Position numbers and translations under genes: made by a program | The notes under the pieces: generated by a model | Seen by the model: the letters and a program-made list of their open reading frames with translations, nothing else | The model's database searches: none | Told to the model about the DNA's origin: nothing | Shown: positions 14,927 through 23,354 of the stretch, piece after piece | How positions within the stretch are numbered: position 1 is the first letter of the stretch | How the letters are laid out: every line of letters begins with the position of its first letter | Virus record (IMG/VR): IMGVR_UViG_3300020200_000050 | Coordinates: 1-46,602 of that record | Strand: one strand, 5' to 3' | From: a virus | DNA: 46,602 bases

Positions 14927-15655
14927 ATGAAAAAATGTAAAAAATGTAATATAATTAAAGATTTATTTGAATTTGGTATTAATAAAAATAAATCAGACGG
15001 TAGGTCAATATATTGTAAGGAATGTGAAAGGTTAAGAGGTGTTGATTATAGAAATAAACACAGAGATAAAGTTAATCAATCATCTAAAAATTATAGAAAA
15101 AATAATCCTGAAAAATATAAAGAAAGTATTAATAAATATTTGGAAAAACATCCTGAGATGTTATCTAAAAACAGATTAATTCTTTATCGTAAAAATGAGG
15201 AATTTAAGAAAAAAGAAAAAATAAAAAGAAAGGAATGGTATTTAAAAAATATTGATAGTATTCGTGAAAAAAGTAAAAAATATTATCATGAAAATAAAAA
15301 AGTTTTAAGAGAAAAAAATAACGTATATAAATCTTTAAAACTAAAAATCGACCCTTTAGAACGCCTCGAAAAGAATCTTAGAGATAGGATTAGAGAATAT
15401 TTAACAGGGGAAAATAAAAGTAAAAGAACTTTTGAAATTATAGGTCTTGATAAAGAAAAATTTAAATCCTATATTGAAAGTAAATTTAAAGAAGGAATGT
15501 CGTGGGAAAATTATGGGGAGTGGCATTTAGACCACATAAAACCATTATACCTTTCTGAAAATGAAGAAGATTTAGTTAAACTAAATCATTACACTAACCT
15601 CCAACCATTATGGGCCGAGGATAATATTAAAAAAAATATAAAATATGACAACTAA
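14927..15655 (+). CDS. HNH endonuclease (free-standing, homing-type)
   Basis: A 242-residue, very basic protein. The N-terminus has a four-Cys zinc site (CKKC, then CKEC), the middle is a Lys-rich helical region with DNA-binding character, and the C-terminus carries the HNH motif WHLDHIKPL followed by NLQPLWAEDNIKKN. Codon use is even more A-rich than its neighbours. It sits between the coiled-coil gene and a membrane gene, splitting the gp47-gp46 operon, and has its own promoter-like box. This is the typical setting of a phage homing endonuclease. Confidence 0.85.
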   Translation: MKKCKKCNIIKDLFEFGINKNKSDGRSIYCKECERLRGVDYRNKHRDKVNQSSKNYRKNNPEKYKESINKYLEKHPEMLSKNRLILYRKNEEFKKKEKIKRKEWYLKNIDSIREKSKKYYHENKKVLREKNNVYKSLKLKIDPLERLEKNLRDRIREYLTGENKSKRTFEIIGLDKEKFKSYIESKFKEGMSWENYGEWHLDHIKPLYLSENEEDLVKLNHYTNLQPLWAEDNIKKNIKYDN

Positions 15656-15998
15656 CATTTTAACATGGTTCATTTTAAGTTACGGATTAATGAACATTAT
15701 GGTATTCTCCTCAATATTTGAAGGGGTTAGAACTTTTTTTAATAAATGGGGGGATAATGAATACGCCCTATTTAGACCTGTTGGGCAATTTATTTCTGAG
15801 ATTTTATCGTGTCCGATGTGTTTTGGGTTTCATGGAGGATGGTTTTTATCACTAACTATTTTTTCACCGACATTTATGTTATATGAAACTCCATTATGGA
15901 TTAGTTGGTTTTTTGACGGAATAATTTCGTCAGGGTCAGTGTGGGCGATAAATGCAATTATAGAATGGTTTGAAGAAAATAGACCAACAAAATTGTAA
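15645..15998 (+). CDS. Small membrane protein (DUF1360-like)
   Basis: A 117-residue protein with about three hydrophobic segments and the motif SCPMCFGFHGGW, reminiscent of DUF1360 proteins that have a CP.C.GFW-type motif in a membrane helix. It overlaps the HNH gene by 11 bases. Function is unknown. Confidence 0.6.
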   Translation: MTTNILTWFILSYGLMNIMVFSSIFEGVRTFFNKWGDNEYALFRPVGQFISEILSCPMCFGFHGGWFLSLTIFSPTFMLYETPLWISWFFDGIISSGSVWAINAIIEWFEENRPTKL

Positions 15999-16002
15999 TA
16001 GT

Positions 16003-16518
16003 ATGCCAAAGTTAATGGATTTTATAGAAAAACAAATTCAGAGTAAAAAAGAGCAAAGATGGGTAATACCTTCTGAAGACCTTTTTGCACTCTTCGAATC
16101 AATGGGTATAATGGATGAGCATGATACTTTAATGGATATACTTGAATACTTGGAAGAAAATAAAATTGATATTAATTTTAAGAGTGAAGCCCAAGACGTT
16201 ACTTTTAGAAAATTCAAATCAATTGAACAATCTTATAAAATAAGAAAAGTGTTAGGTGTTAAGAAAGATGAGATTAAAAAACACATCAACAAAGTAATGA
16301 ATACTAAAGTGTATCTTGACGACGCTTATTTCAAGACGTTTATGACTGATGATGAGGAAGTTATCACAGAACTTAAAAAGGATATACCATCCTTTGATAA
16401 GGATTTAGAAAATTTACAAAGTAAGATTGATAAGGAAAGGACTGACCAAATGATTAGACAAATTGAAAAAAATCCCATTGACCAAAACGTAATTGACATC
16501 ATAAGAAATAATATGTAA
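16003..16518 (+). CDS. Hypothetical helical protein
   Basis: A 171-residue charged, helical protein. The ATG at 16003 (MPKLMDFIEKQIQ) is preferred because it follows the upstream stop by four bases; a start at 15970 would overlap that gene by 29 bases. The centre resembles a small helical bundle and the C-terminus is Asp/Ile rich. No family recognised. It lies in the gp47-gp46 operon. Confidence 0.6.
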   Translation: MPKLMDFIEKQIQSKKEQRWVIPSEDLFALFESMGIMDEHDTLMDILEYLEENKIDINFKSEAQDVTFRKFKSIEQSYKIRKVLGVKKDEIKKHINKVMNTKVYLDDAYFKTFMTDDEEVITELKKDIPSFDKDLENLQSKIDKERTDQMIRQIEKNPIDQNVIDIIRNNM

Positions 16519-16535
16519 ATTTAAATAAAAAATTT

Positions 16536-16802
16536 ATGCCACAATCAAGAAAACGAGGGGGTAAAAAATCCCACAACAAAAGAGTAAAAGATAGAAACCA
16601 AAAATTGGAAATGGAACGTAAAAAAATGAATAAGTTGTATTCTGAAATGATGGAACAAAAATTAAAAGAGTTTACGGATAAATTTTCAGGTTTAACTGAA
16701 AATGAAGAATTAAACGCTGAAAATATTACTGACGTAGTAGTGGAAGAATCAACCCAAGAAGAAAAACCAACTGAAGACCAAATTTCTAAGTTAGAAAAAT
16801 AA
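16536..16802 (+). CDS. Small basic/acidic two-part protein
   Basis: An 88-residue protein with a strongly basic start (SRKRGGKKSHNKRVKDRNQK), a helical middle, and an acidic tail. The basic part could bind DNA or RNA. It ends one base before the gp46-like gene. No family recognised. Confidence 0.6.
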   Translation: MPQSRKRGGKKSHNKRVKDRNQKLEMERKKMNKLYSEMMEQKLKEFTDKFSGLTENEELNAENITDVVVEESTQEEKPTEDQISKLEK

Positions 16803-16803
16803 A

Positions 16804-19176
16804 ATGGATTTATTTAATCCACCTGTAAATTTTAATTACAAAATAATGATAAAAGAATTGGATTTTACCAATTTGGACAACCCATATCTACAAGTGATAT
16901 GGGAAGACCATGCTGAAAATTTCACCCAAGAAAAAATTAAAAGTGTTAGACATTACTTCCAAAAGAAGTACAACACGACAAATGTTAATGTTATAACCAA
17001 AACTAAAGTTTCGGAAGATGTTACTCACAATGTTGATATATCATTTAATATCTTGGATAAAAATTATCAGGTAGAACTTGTTAAATCTTATCTTGAAAAC
17101 AAATCACAAAAAAACATTATTGATGATGTTTCAAACTTGGACAACATTGTTGATAATAAACTATTGGCTAATGAAACTGACGTAACACCATTCAAAAGAT
17201 GGTTCATTAAAAACATAGAGTTTTCAAATTTCCTTTCATACGGAGAAAACCAAAGAATTGATTTTGATAAATGTAACGGTATTTCAGTTGTTGAATCAAA
17301 TCCACCAAATTTTGGAGGAAAAACAGTATTAAGTGTTGACTTACTACTATTCTTATTCTTTAATGAAACAACTAAAACAAGTAAAGCTGAGGAAATATTC
17401 AATAGATTTACAGATAAGAATAAAGTACACGTTAAAGGTGAGATTGTAATTGACGGTGAAGAATATATTATTGTTAGGAACATTGAAAGAAAGAAATCTA
17501 AAAGTGGGGATTGGAATGTAAAAACAGAATTAGACTTCTTCAAAAAGTTATCCGATGGTAGTTTACAAAATTTTACAGGGGAACAACGTAGAGAAACTGA
17601 ATCATTCATTAAAACATCCATAGGTTCTAAAGACGACTTCTTAATGACAATATTAACTACCGCAACTAATTTAGAAGATTTGATTGACTCTAAACCAACT
17701 GCAAGAGGTCAGGTACTTTCTAGGTTCATGGGATTGGATTTCTTAAAAAAGAAAGAAGAAGTTGGTAAAGAAATATATAGTGAATTCTCCAAATCAATGT
17801 TATCAAACGTATATAGTAGTGAAAAACTTAAGACTGATAACGAAACATACTCTGAACAAATTAAAAGTTTTGATGAGAACAACATGACCCAACAAACTAA
17901 TTTAATTGACGTTCAAAATAGGATAATAAAAGGACAGGAATACCGAGACAACCTACTCAAAAGTAAACATACTGATATTGATAAAGAGATTAGTTTGTTA
18001 TCACCTGATAAAGTTTTAGGTGAAATAGAATATTTTAAAACGCAAAAAAAAGGTGTTGAAAATCAATTATCATTGATAAATGTTATTGAACCATCTGAGT
18101 TTTACCATGAGGACAAACACGATGAGGTCAAAGAACAATATAATGAGATTTACAAAAAAATTATTCAAGTTGATACCGAGATTTCATCAATTAATAAGTT
18201 AAAGTCTGAAGTAGAGGGTGGAATCAAGTGTGAACACTGTGGTATTGAGTTAATGAACGCAGCAATCACAAATGCTAAAATTGCGGAACTTGACGGACTT
18301 ATCGTGCAAAAGACCACAAAAACGATTGTTATGCAGGATTTATCCTACAAAGAACAAAGTTTTGTTAAGTTAAAAAAAGAGTTTGATGAGTACGAAAAAA
18401 ATAAGTTAATCAAAGAAAAATATGAACTTAGTATTGAAAGTTTTGACTTGAAAATAAAAGGGCTTGAAGAAAAACTCTCAAAGTATAATGAATTACAGGA
18501 TAAGATTTCTGCAAATGAAAAACTCGAGACACAGATAATAAAAGCGGGTTTAAGAATTGATGAGTTGGAAGCTGAGAAAAATTCTATAACAAGAAAAATT
18601 GATAGTAACAATTATCAAATTTCTTCGTATAAAGAAAAGATAGAACAAAATAATATTAAGATTAAAAAGATTTCTGAAGAATCTGAGAAAGAAAAGATAT
18701 ATAAAACATACCTTGAGATTTATGGTAAAAATGGGATTTCTAAAATGATTATGAAAACCATGATGCCATTAATTAATTCAGAACTACAAAGATTGTTGGA
18801 AGATAGTTCTCACTTTAGATTAGAAATTAGAATCAACGATAAAAATGAAGTAGAATTTATTATGATTGATAATAATACCCAAGTTGAAAAATTAATGTCG
18901 TCAGGTTCAGGATATGAAAGAACAATTGCCTCACTAGCGTTGAGAGCGGTCCTAAGTAAAATATGTTCATTACCTAAACCTAACATTATTGTATTTGATG
19001 AAGTATTTGGTAAAATATCAAACGATAATTTAGAAATGGTTTCAGAATTCTTTATTAAAATTAAAGAATATTTTGAGAAAATTTTTGTTATCACCCATAA
19101 CCCATTGGTATCCAATTGGTCGGATAATGTAATTAAAATACGTAAAGAAAATAATATAAGTTTTGTCACCCAGTAA
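16804..19176 (+). CDS. Recombination nuclease ATPase (gp46/SbcC/Rad50-like)
   Basis: A 790-residue SMC-like ATPase. Residues 1-135 are an extra N-terminal region. The ABC domain begins FIKNIEFSNFLSYGENQ, with a P-loop at 167-174 (PPNFGGKT) lacking the usual first Gly. Long coiled coils flank a zinc hook (CEHC at 476-479). The C-terminal half has the signature-like SSGSGYERT (699-707), Walker B NIIVFDEVFG (727-736) and the switch His in VITHNP. With the gp47-like nuclease it resects DNA ends for recombination-dependent replication. Confidence 0.9.
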   Translation: MDLFNPPVNFNYKIMIKELDFTNLDNPYLQVIWEDHAENFTQEKIKSVRHYFQKKYNTTNVNVITKTKVSEDVTHNVDISFNILDKNYQVELVKSYLENKSQKNIIDDVSNLDNIVDNKLLANETDVTPFKRWFIKNIEFSNFLSYGENQRIDFDKCNGISVVESNPPNFGGKTVLSVDLLLFLFFNETTKTSKAEEIFNRFTDKNKVHVKGEIVIDGEEYIIVRNIERKKSKSGDWNVKTELDFFKKLSDGSLQNFTGEQRRETESFIKTSIGSKDDFLMTILTTATNLEDLIDSKPTARGQVLSRFMGLDFLKKKEEVGKEIYSEFSKSMLSNVYSSEKLKTDNETYSEQIKSFDENNMTQQTNLIDVQNRIIKGQEYRDNLLKSKHTDIDKEISLLSPDKVLGEIEYFKTQKKGVENQLSLINVIEPSEFYHEDKHDEVKEQYNEIYKKIIQVDTEISSINKLKSEVEGGIKCEHCGIELMNAAITNAKIAELDGLIVQKTTKTIVMQDLSYKEQSFVKLKKEFDEYEKNKLIKEKYELSIESFDLKIKGLEEKLSKYNELQDKISANEKLETQIIKAGLRIDELEAEKNSITRKIDSNNYQISSYKEKIEQNNIKIKKISEESEKEKIYKTYLEIYGKNGISKMIMKTMMPLINSELQRLLEDSSHFRLEIRINDKNEVEFIMIDNNTQVEKLMSSGSGYERTIASLALRAVLSKICSLPKPNIIVFDEVFGKISNDNLEMVSEFFIKIKEYFEKIFVITHNPLVSNWSDNVIKIRKENNISFVTQ

Positions 19177-19207
19177 TTTGTAGATTCAAAAAGGTTTATT
19201 AAATTTG
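19177..19207 (+). promoter_or_regulatory. Bacteroidota-type sigma-A promoter for the sigma-factor operon
   Basis: TTTG at 19177-19180, a 19-base spacer, and TAAATTTG at 19200-19207 match the Bacteroidota consensus (TTTG, about 19, TAnnTTTG) exactly. It starts directly after the gp46 stop. Transcription would begin near 19213 and give a leader of about 15 bases before the ATG at 19230. Confidence 0.75.
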
Positions 19208-19229
19208 TAAAACAATTAGTTTATAGTTT

Positions 19230-19766
19230 ATGGAATACATTTTATTCGTTTTCGCAACACACAAAAATCAAGGAGCGTTTGTTAAAGTCTTAGCTGAAGA
19301 TATAGTATCGGTAGTTGGTAAATCAGATATTAAATATTATTACGGACCTGAATCATCAATATTTGTATTTAAAACATTTGATGAGGAACAAAAGATACAC
19401 GACTACTTTTCAATGGTATTGGGAGATTCAGGTATAGTTTATTTCCTTATCAGACATGAACCTGACAAAATGTCATATTGGTTAGACCCAAAAATCGAGA
19501 ATCACTTGTTTAATACTGACAATCCTTCCAAAGAAGACACAAATACTTTAGAAGAACAATTAGAGGTACAAAAATTGTTTTTTGGGGATTTGGAAGAAGA
19601 AACAGACATGGTATTAACCGAATCTGAAGAAGATGATTTATTAAAAATCAAAAAAAATAAGAAAAAAGAAATTACTTTTGATGAATTATTTGATAAAATA
19701 GCGGATTATGGTTATGAATCACTATCATCATACGAAAAAGAATTGTTAAAAAAATATACAAAATAA
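19230..19766 (+). CDS. Acidic protein with DUF6576-like C-terminus
   Basis: A 178-residue protein. Residues 1-100 are an alpha/beta region (EYILFVFATHKNQGAFVKVL). An acidic linker follows. The last 35 residues (FDELFDKIADYGYESLSSYE and on) resemble the short C-terminal domain (DUF6576) of Bacteroidota rhomboid-like proteins, where ILDKI..GY.SL..EEK is typical. It is the first gene behind a strong host-type promoter and lies one base before the sigma gene, so it may affect sigma activity; that is inference. Confidence 0.6.
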   Translation: MEYILFVFATHKNQGAFVKVLAEDIVSVVGKSDIKYYYGPESSIFVFKTFDEEQKIHDYFSMVLGDSGIVYFLIRHEPDKMSYWLDPKIENHLFNTDNPSKEDTNTLEEQLEVQKLFFGDLEEETDMVLTESEEDDLLKIKKNKKKEITFDELFDKIADYGYESLSSYEKELLKKYTK

Positions 19767-19767
19767 T

Positions 19768-20568
19768 ATGAAGGAAAAAAACTCAGGGATTCCTATTAAT
19801 CAGGAAGAAATACAACATTATCTGAAAGATATAAGAAAGATTAAGGTTATGACACCTGAAAGGGAGAGAGAATTAGCTAAACTAATGAAGTCAGGTAATT
19901 TGACATCTCGACAAGTAGAATCTATTCACAAAGAATTACTTGAAGGTAATCTTAGATTTGTGATTACAGTTGCAAAACAGTATCAAAATCAAGGTCTTGA
20001 TTTTCCTGACTTAATTGCTGAAGGTAATCTTGGGTTGATGAAAGCAATCAAAAATTTTGATTGGGGTAAAGACCTTAGATTTATCTCATATGCGGTTTGG
20101 TGGGTAAAACAATCTATTTTACAATCATTGAATGATAATGCAAGGACAATCAGACTCCCTGTAAATGTAATCCAAGATTTACATCGAGCTAAGAAAGAAG
20201 TTGAAAGTAACGGAGGTAGTTTAGACGACAAATTTTTAAATCTACCATCAACCATTGATTTGGATATGAACATCAACGATGAATTCGACACTCTATTGGA
20301 CATAATCAAGAATGATGATGCAGATATGCCTGACGGAGTTTTCAATAGTAAAGATATGTTAAAAACCCAACTTATGGTATTACTTAATAGTTTAGATGAA
20401 AGAGAACGAGTTATTATCGAGGATTACTTTGGTTTTACAGGGACCCCTAGAACTCTTGAAGAAATTGGTGGTGATTTTAAACTTACCAAAGAAAGGGTTA
20501 GACAGATTAAAGAAAAAGCCCTCAGAAAATTGAGGAACGATGGGTCGATATTATTCGACTATATGTAA
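19768..20568 (+). CDS. Sigma-70 family RNA polymerase sigma factor (RpoD-like)
   Basis: A 266-residue sigma factor. Region 1.2 (IQHYLKDIRKIKVMTPERE), region 2 (NLRFVITVAKQYQNQGLDFP, LIAEGNLGLMKAIKNFD, RFISYAVWWVKQSIL), a short region 3 and region 4 with the helix-turn-helix TLEEIGGDFKLTKERVRQIK are all seen. It is much closer to the compact primary sigma of Bacteroidota than to T4 gp55. It should redirect host RNA polymerase. Its operon is read from a host-type promoter and closed by a strong terminator. Confidence 0.92.
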   Translation: MKEKNSGIPINQEEIQHYLKDIRKIKVMTPERERELAKLMKSGNLTSRQVESIHKELLEGNLRFVITVAKQYQNQGLDFPDLIAEGNLGLMKAIKNFDWGKDLRFISYAVWWVKQSILQSLNDNARTIRLPVNVIQDLHRAKKEVESNGGSLDDKFLNLPSTIDLDMNINDEFDTLLDIIKNDDADMPDGVFNSKDMLKTQLMVLLNSLDERERVIIEDYFGFTGTPRTLEEIGGDFKLTKERVRQIKEKALRKLRNDGSILFDYM

Positions 20569-20574
20569 AAAAAG

Positions 20575-20608
20575 AAAAACCTTCTATTTATTATGATAGA
20601 AGGTTTTT
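20575..20608 (+). terminator. Intrinsic terminator after the sigma gene
   Basis: Stem arms about 20575-20587 and 20596-20608 with core ACCTTCTAT/ATAGAAGGT and an 8-base loop, followed by T-rich sequence. It separates the sigma operon from the membrane/lysis genes. Confidence 0.88.
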
Positions 20609-20630
20609 TAATTTTATAAAAAATATTATT

Positions 20631-20960
20631 ATGAAAAAATTTATTGAATTTATTAAAAAATATAGAATACATATTCTATCAACTTTATTATTTATATTCT
20701 TTTTTAGGTCTTGTATAAAATCAGGAGAAGTTAGAAAATTTGAAAAAAATGAGACTAAACAAACAGAAATGGTTGATAGTTTAACTAAAATTATAAATGG
20801 TCAAAAAGACACTATTAAAAATATATCTGAGGTAATTAGGATTGAAAAAATTAAAGTACATACTGAGTACGATAATTATATCTCAAGTAAAGATAGAGGT
20901 GAACAATTAATGCAGTTACATATGGTTGTTAAAAAAAATATTAAAGAATTACAAAAATGA
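20631..20960 (+). CDS. Small membrane-anchored coiled-coil protein
   Basis: A 109-residue protein with a basic start, one membrane segment (IHILSTLLFIFFF, residues 13-25) and a charged coiled coil outside. This is the layout of an inner-membrane spanin, but no outer partner overlaps it. It overlaps the next membrane gene by four bases. Function in lysis or exclusion is only inferred. Confidence 0.55.
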   Translation: MKKFIEFIKKYRIHILSTLLFIFFFRSCIKSGEVRKFEKNETKQTEMVDSLTKIINGQKDTIKNISEVIRIEKIKVHTEYDNYISSKDRGEQLMQLHMVVKKNIKELQK

Positions 20961-21736
20961 AGAAAATTTGGGAATGGATAAAGAATAATCCTAATAGGAC
21001 TATGTTCTTAGTCCCTATAATTTTAGTTGCAGTGATTTCAATTTCCCATGTGGTCTCTTGGTATAATATCGCAAATCCACTAAGTTGGGCAATTTATCTT
21101 TCAATAGCGATTGAAGTAGGGGCAATGACCGCTCTTGTTGCTGCAACTAATAAAATTAGAGGTGGTGTTTGGTTTATGTTTGGATTAGTAACGTTTATTC
21201 AAATGATAGGTAATATATTCTTCTCATATAAAGAGATTGACCCTAATGGGGATTTATTTAAATCTTGGGTGGAATTAACAAGTCCTGTTTGGGAAATGAT
21301 TGGTTCTGACCCTTCAGATATTCCTGCTATGAAAAGATGGTTAGCTTTCTTAGAAGGTGGTTTATTACCAATAATATCATTAACCTCACTACATTTTTTT
21401 GTAAAATATGAAGATGAAACTAAAAAAATATCTGAAGATATTGTAGAAGAATTAGAAGAAGAACCTAAATCTGATTTGAAGAAAGAATCTGAAAAAGTAT
21501 GGAAAAAAGTTAATGAACTTAAAGAAGAAGGTAAACTACCCACAAATCCAACAGAAGAAGAAATCGAGGAAGAACCAAGTGCATTGGCGTTTACACCTTA
21601 CCATGTTGAAGAAGATATTATTGAAGATGATAAAATTTTAAGTGACGATTTAGTCGAGGCTTATTTATTTCCTTCCAAAACCGAAGAAAATAAAGAAGAC
21701 AGAGTTAGAAGATTAACTTACACAAAAAAAGTTTAA
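20957..21736 (+). CDS. Multi-pass membrane protein with acidic cytoplasmic tail
   Basis: A 259-residue protein. Three or four hydrophobic helices in residues 15-155 (MFLVPIILVAVISISHVVSW, WAIYLSIAIEVGAMTALVAA, WFMFGLVTFIQMIGNIFF) are followed by a Glu-rich tail of about 100 residues. The family is not recognised; this arrangement is seen in phage proteins next to lysis genes. A role as holin-like or membrane-remodelling protein is possible but unproven. Confidence 0.55.
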   Translation: MKKIWEWIKNNPNRTMFLVPIILVAVISISHVVSWYNIANPLSWAIYLSIAIEVGAMTALVAATNKIRGGVWFMFGLVTFIQMIGNIFFSYKEIDPNGDLFKSWVELTSPVWEMIGSDPSDIPAMKRWLAFLEGGLLPIISLTSLHFFVKYEDETKKISEDIVEELEEEPKSDLKKESEKVWKKVNELKEEGKLPTNPTEEEIEEEPSALAFTPYHVEEDIIEDDKILSDDLVEAYLFPSKTEENKEDRVRRLTYTKKV

Positions 21737-21763
21737 CCTAATAAACTTCAAATTAGTTATGGA

Positions 21764-22369
21764 ATGTTTGATGTTGAAAAGTATGGAGAGTTTAAATCTT
21801 TAGGAAAAAATAAAAAAAAGTCACAAATAATATTGATACATACATCAAGAAATGTTGAGAATTATTTACAATCCTTAAAATACCGATACAACGGAAAATT
21901 TAAGAAAATCCCAAATTATATAGTAACCAAAAATGGTAAGGTACTACAATTGTTAAATAACAATGAGTACTCAGAAATATTCCCTAAAGAGAGTATTAAC
22001 AAGAACTCTATTGTGATTTCTTTAGAAAATTTAGGTTGGTTACAAAAAGAACCTCTAAAAGATTATTACGTTAACTGGATTGGTGATATTTATAAAGGTA
22101 AAGCTTTTGAAAAAAAGTGGAGAGACTATTTTTTTTGGGACCCGTACACTGAAGAACAGATAACCTCAACTGTTGAATTAATTAAAAAATTGTTTGAGGA
22201 AACAGGGATTAAAAAGAATATTATCGGACATAATACAAAAATAAACGGAGTTGAGAAATACGAAGGAGTGACAACTAGAAGTAATTATGATTCAATTTTT
22301 ACTGACGTTAGTCCCTCATTCAGTTTTGAAAATTTTATAAAAGAAGTTGACAATGAACAATTCACATGA
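21764..22369 (+). CDS. Endolysin, N-acetylmuramoyl-L-alanine amidase (Amidase_2)
   Basis: A 201-residue peptidoglycan amidase. Zn ligands are likely His26 (IILIHTS), His156 (IIGHN) and Asp181 (TDVSPSF). The central PNYIVTKNGKVLQLL and SIVISLENLGWL strands are typical of the T7-lysozyme fold. It would cut the bond between MurNAc and L-Ala for host lysis. No signal peptide is visible, so release through the membrane needs a holin. It overlaps the next gene by 17 bases and stands in a cluster of membrane proteins that looks like a lysis cassette. Confidence 0.8.
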   Translation: MFDVEKYGEFKSLGKNKKKSQIILIHTSRNVENYLQSLKYRYNGKFKKIPNYIVTKNGKVLQLLNNNEYSEIFPKESINKNSIVISLENLGWLQKEPLKDYYVNWIGDIYKGKAFEKKWRDYFFWDPYTEEQITSTVELIKKLFEETGIKKNIIGHNTKINGVEKYEGVTTRSNYDSIFTDVSPSFSFENFIKEVDNEQFT

Positions 22370-22988
22370 TGAAATAAAAAGATTATTAAAAGCGTCAAGA
22401 AATCTATTGGATAACGGTAATTCATTGTTCGAAAATAATGACATAAAGAAACAATATGGAATTATTACAGAACAAGAATATGAGACTGCTGATATAACTA
22501 AGAAAATAAACATAGGTAAATCCATCGAAGATTCTATCGATAAAGATGAGGAGGAGTACGAAACTGCGGATGATGTTGATGGAGATGTGGAAATTGAGAA
22601 AAAAGACGAAAAAAAACAAGCGTACAGAATCTCGGGGGGTATTTTAGTACTTCATGGTAGAGATAAAACAGAACTTGAATTAACAACCGATGAAAAAATT
22701 GCTTTCCAAGAAACTATGGATGAGTTTGTTACTGACGTTTCTGATTTAGTTGATTTTAATAAACTTAACGTATATCAAAATAATGTTGAGTGGTCAGGTA
22801 AGATTATAGATTATGACATTGAATTTATGTATACAATCGGTGAAGATAGTGGAATCTACATAAATGGGGATATGATAAAAACTGACAAGGAATTTATTGA
22901 AATGATTACCAAATTACAAAAATATTACGAAAAATTTAAATCTAAATGGGCTAAGATATTAGCATCAAGAAAAAAAACAAAACAATAA
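22353..22988 (+). CDS. Hypothetical acidic protein next to the endolysin
   Basis: A 211-residue protein, ATG at 22353. An acidic low-complexity region (residues 40-90) precedes a compact alpha/beta domain (YRISGGILVLHGRD ... SGIYINGDMIKTDKEF). The frame overlaps the endolysin end by 17 bases and its stop shares a base with the next start. Not recognised. Confidence 0.6.
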   Translation: MNNSHDEIKRLLKASRNLLDNGNSLFENNDIKKQYGIITEQEYETADITKKINIGKSIEDSIDKDEEEYETADDVDGDVEIEKKDEKKQAYRISGGILVLHGRDKTELELTTDEKIAFQETMDEFVTDVSDLVDFNKLNVYQNNVEWSGKIIDYDIEFMYTIGEDSGIYINGDMIKTDKEFIEMITKLQKYYEKFKSKWAKILASRKKTKQ

Positions 22989-23353
22989 TGAAAGAGTTTT
23001 TAAAAGAATTTTTTATTAGAAATTATAAAAATATTATTTTAACACTATTAGGGGTTTTATTAGTTTATTTATTAGTTAGAACTTTCACACCAACACCAGA
23101 TAACTCAGAATTAATTAAATATAAATTAGAACATTTAAATAAAGAGATTAATTCAATAATGGAACAAAGAAAAAAAATTGATGAATCCATTAATCTTTAT
23201 AATGAGAAAATTAGAAAAATAGACTCAACGATATCTAAAATAAAAATAGAGAAAAGTGTCGTTAATAATTTTTACGAAATAAAAGAAGGTAAACTTAGTA
23301 AATCAACCGCAAGGGAAATCGATAGTTTACTTAGAGCAAGATATAAATATTAA
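22988..23353 (+). CDS. Inner-membrane spanin-like coiled-coil protein
   Basis: A 121-residue protein with one N-terminal membrane helix (IILTLLGVLLVYLLVRTF) and a periplasmic coiled coil. This matches the layout of inner-membrane spanins (Rz-like). The next gene encodes a protein with a signal peptide, as an outer partner would. Spanins fuse inner and outer membranes at the end of lysis. The assignment rests on topology and position only. Confidence 0.5.
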   Translation: MKEFLKEFFIRNYKNIILTLLGVLLVYLLVRTFTPTPDNSELIKYKLEHLNKEINSIMEQRKKIDESINLYNEKIRKIDSTISKIKIEKSVVNNFYEIKEGKLSKSTAREIDSLLRARYKY

Positions 23354-23354
23354 A

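Noticed and set aside
20957-21736. Holin assignment for the multi-pass membrane protein
   Set aside because: It is longer than usual holins and has a 100-residue acidic tail; only a generic membrane-protein call is justified.
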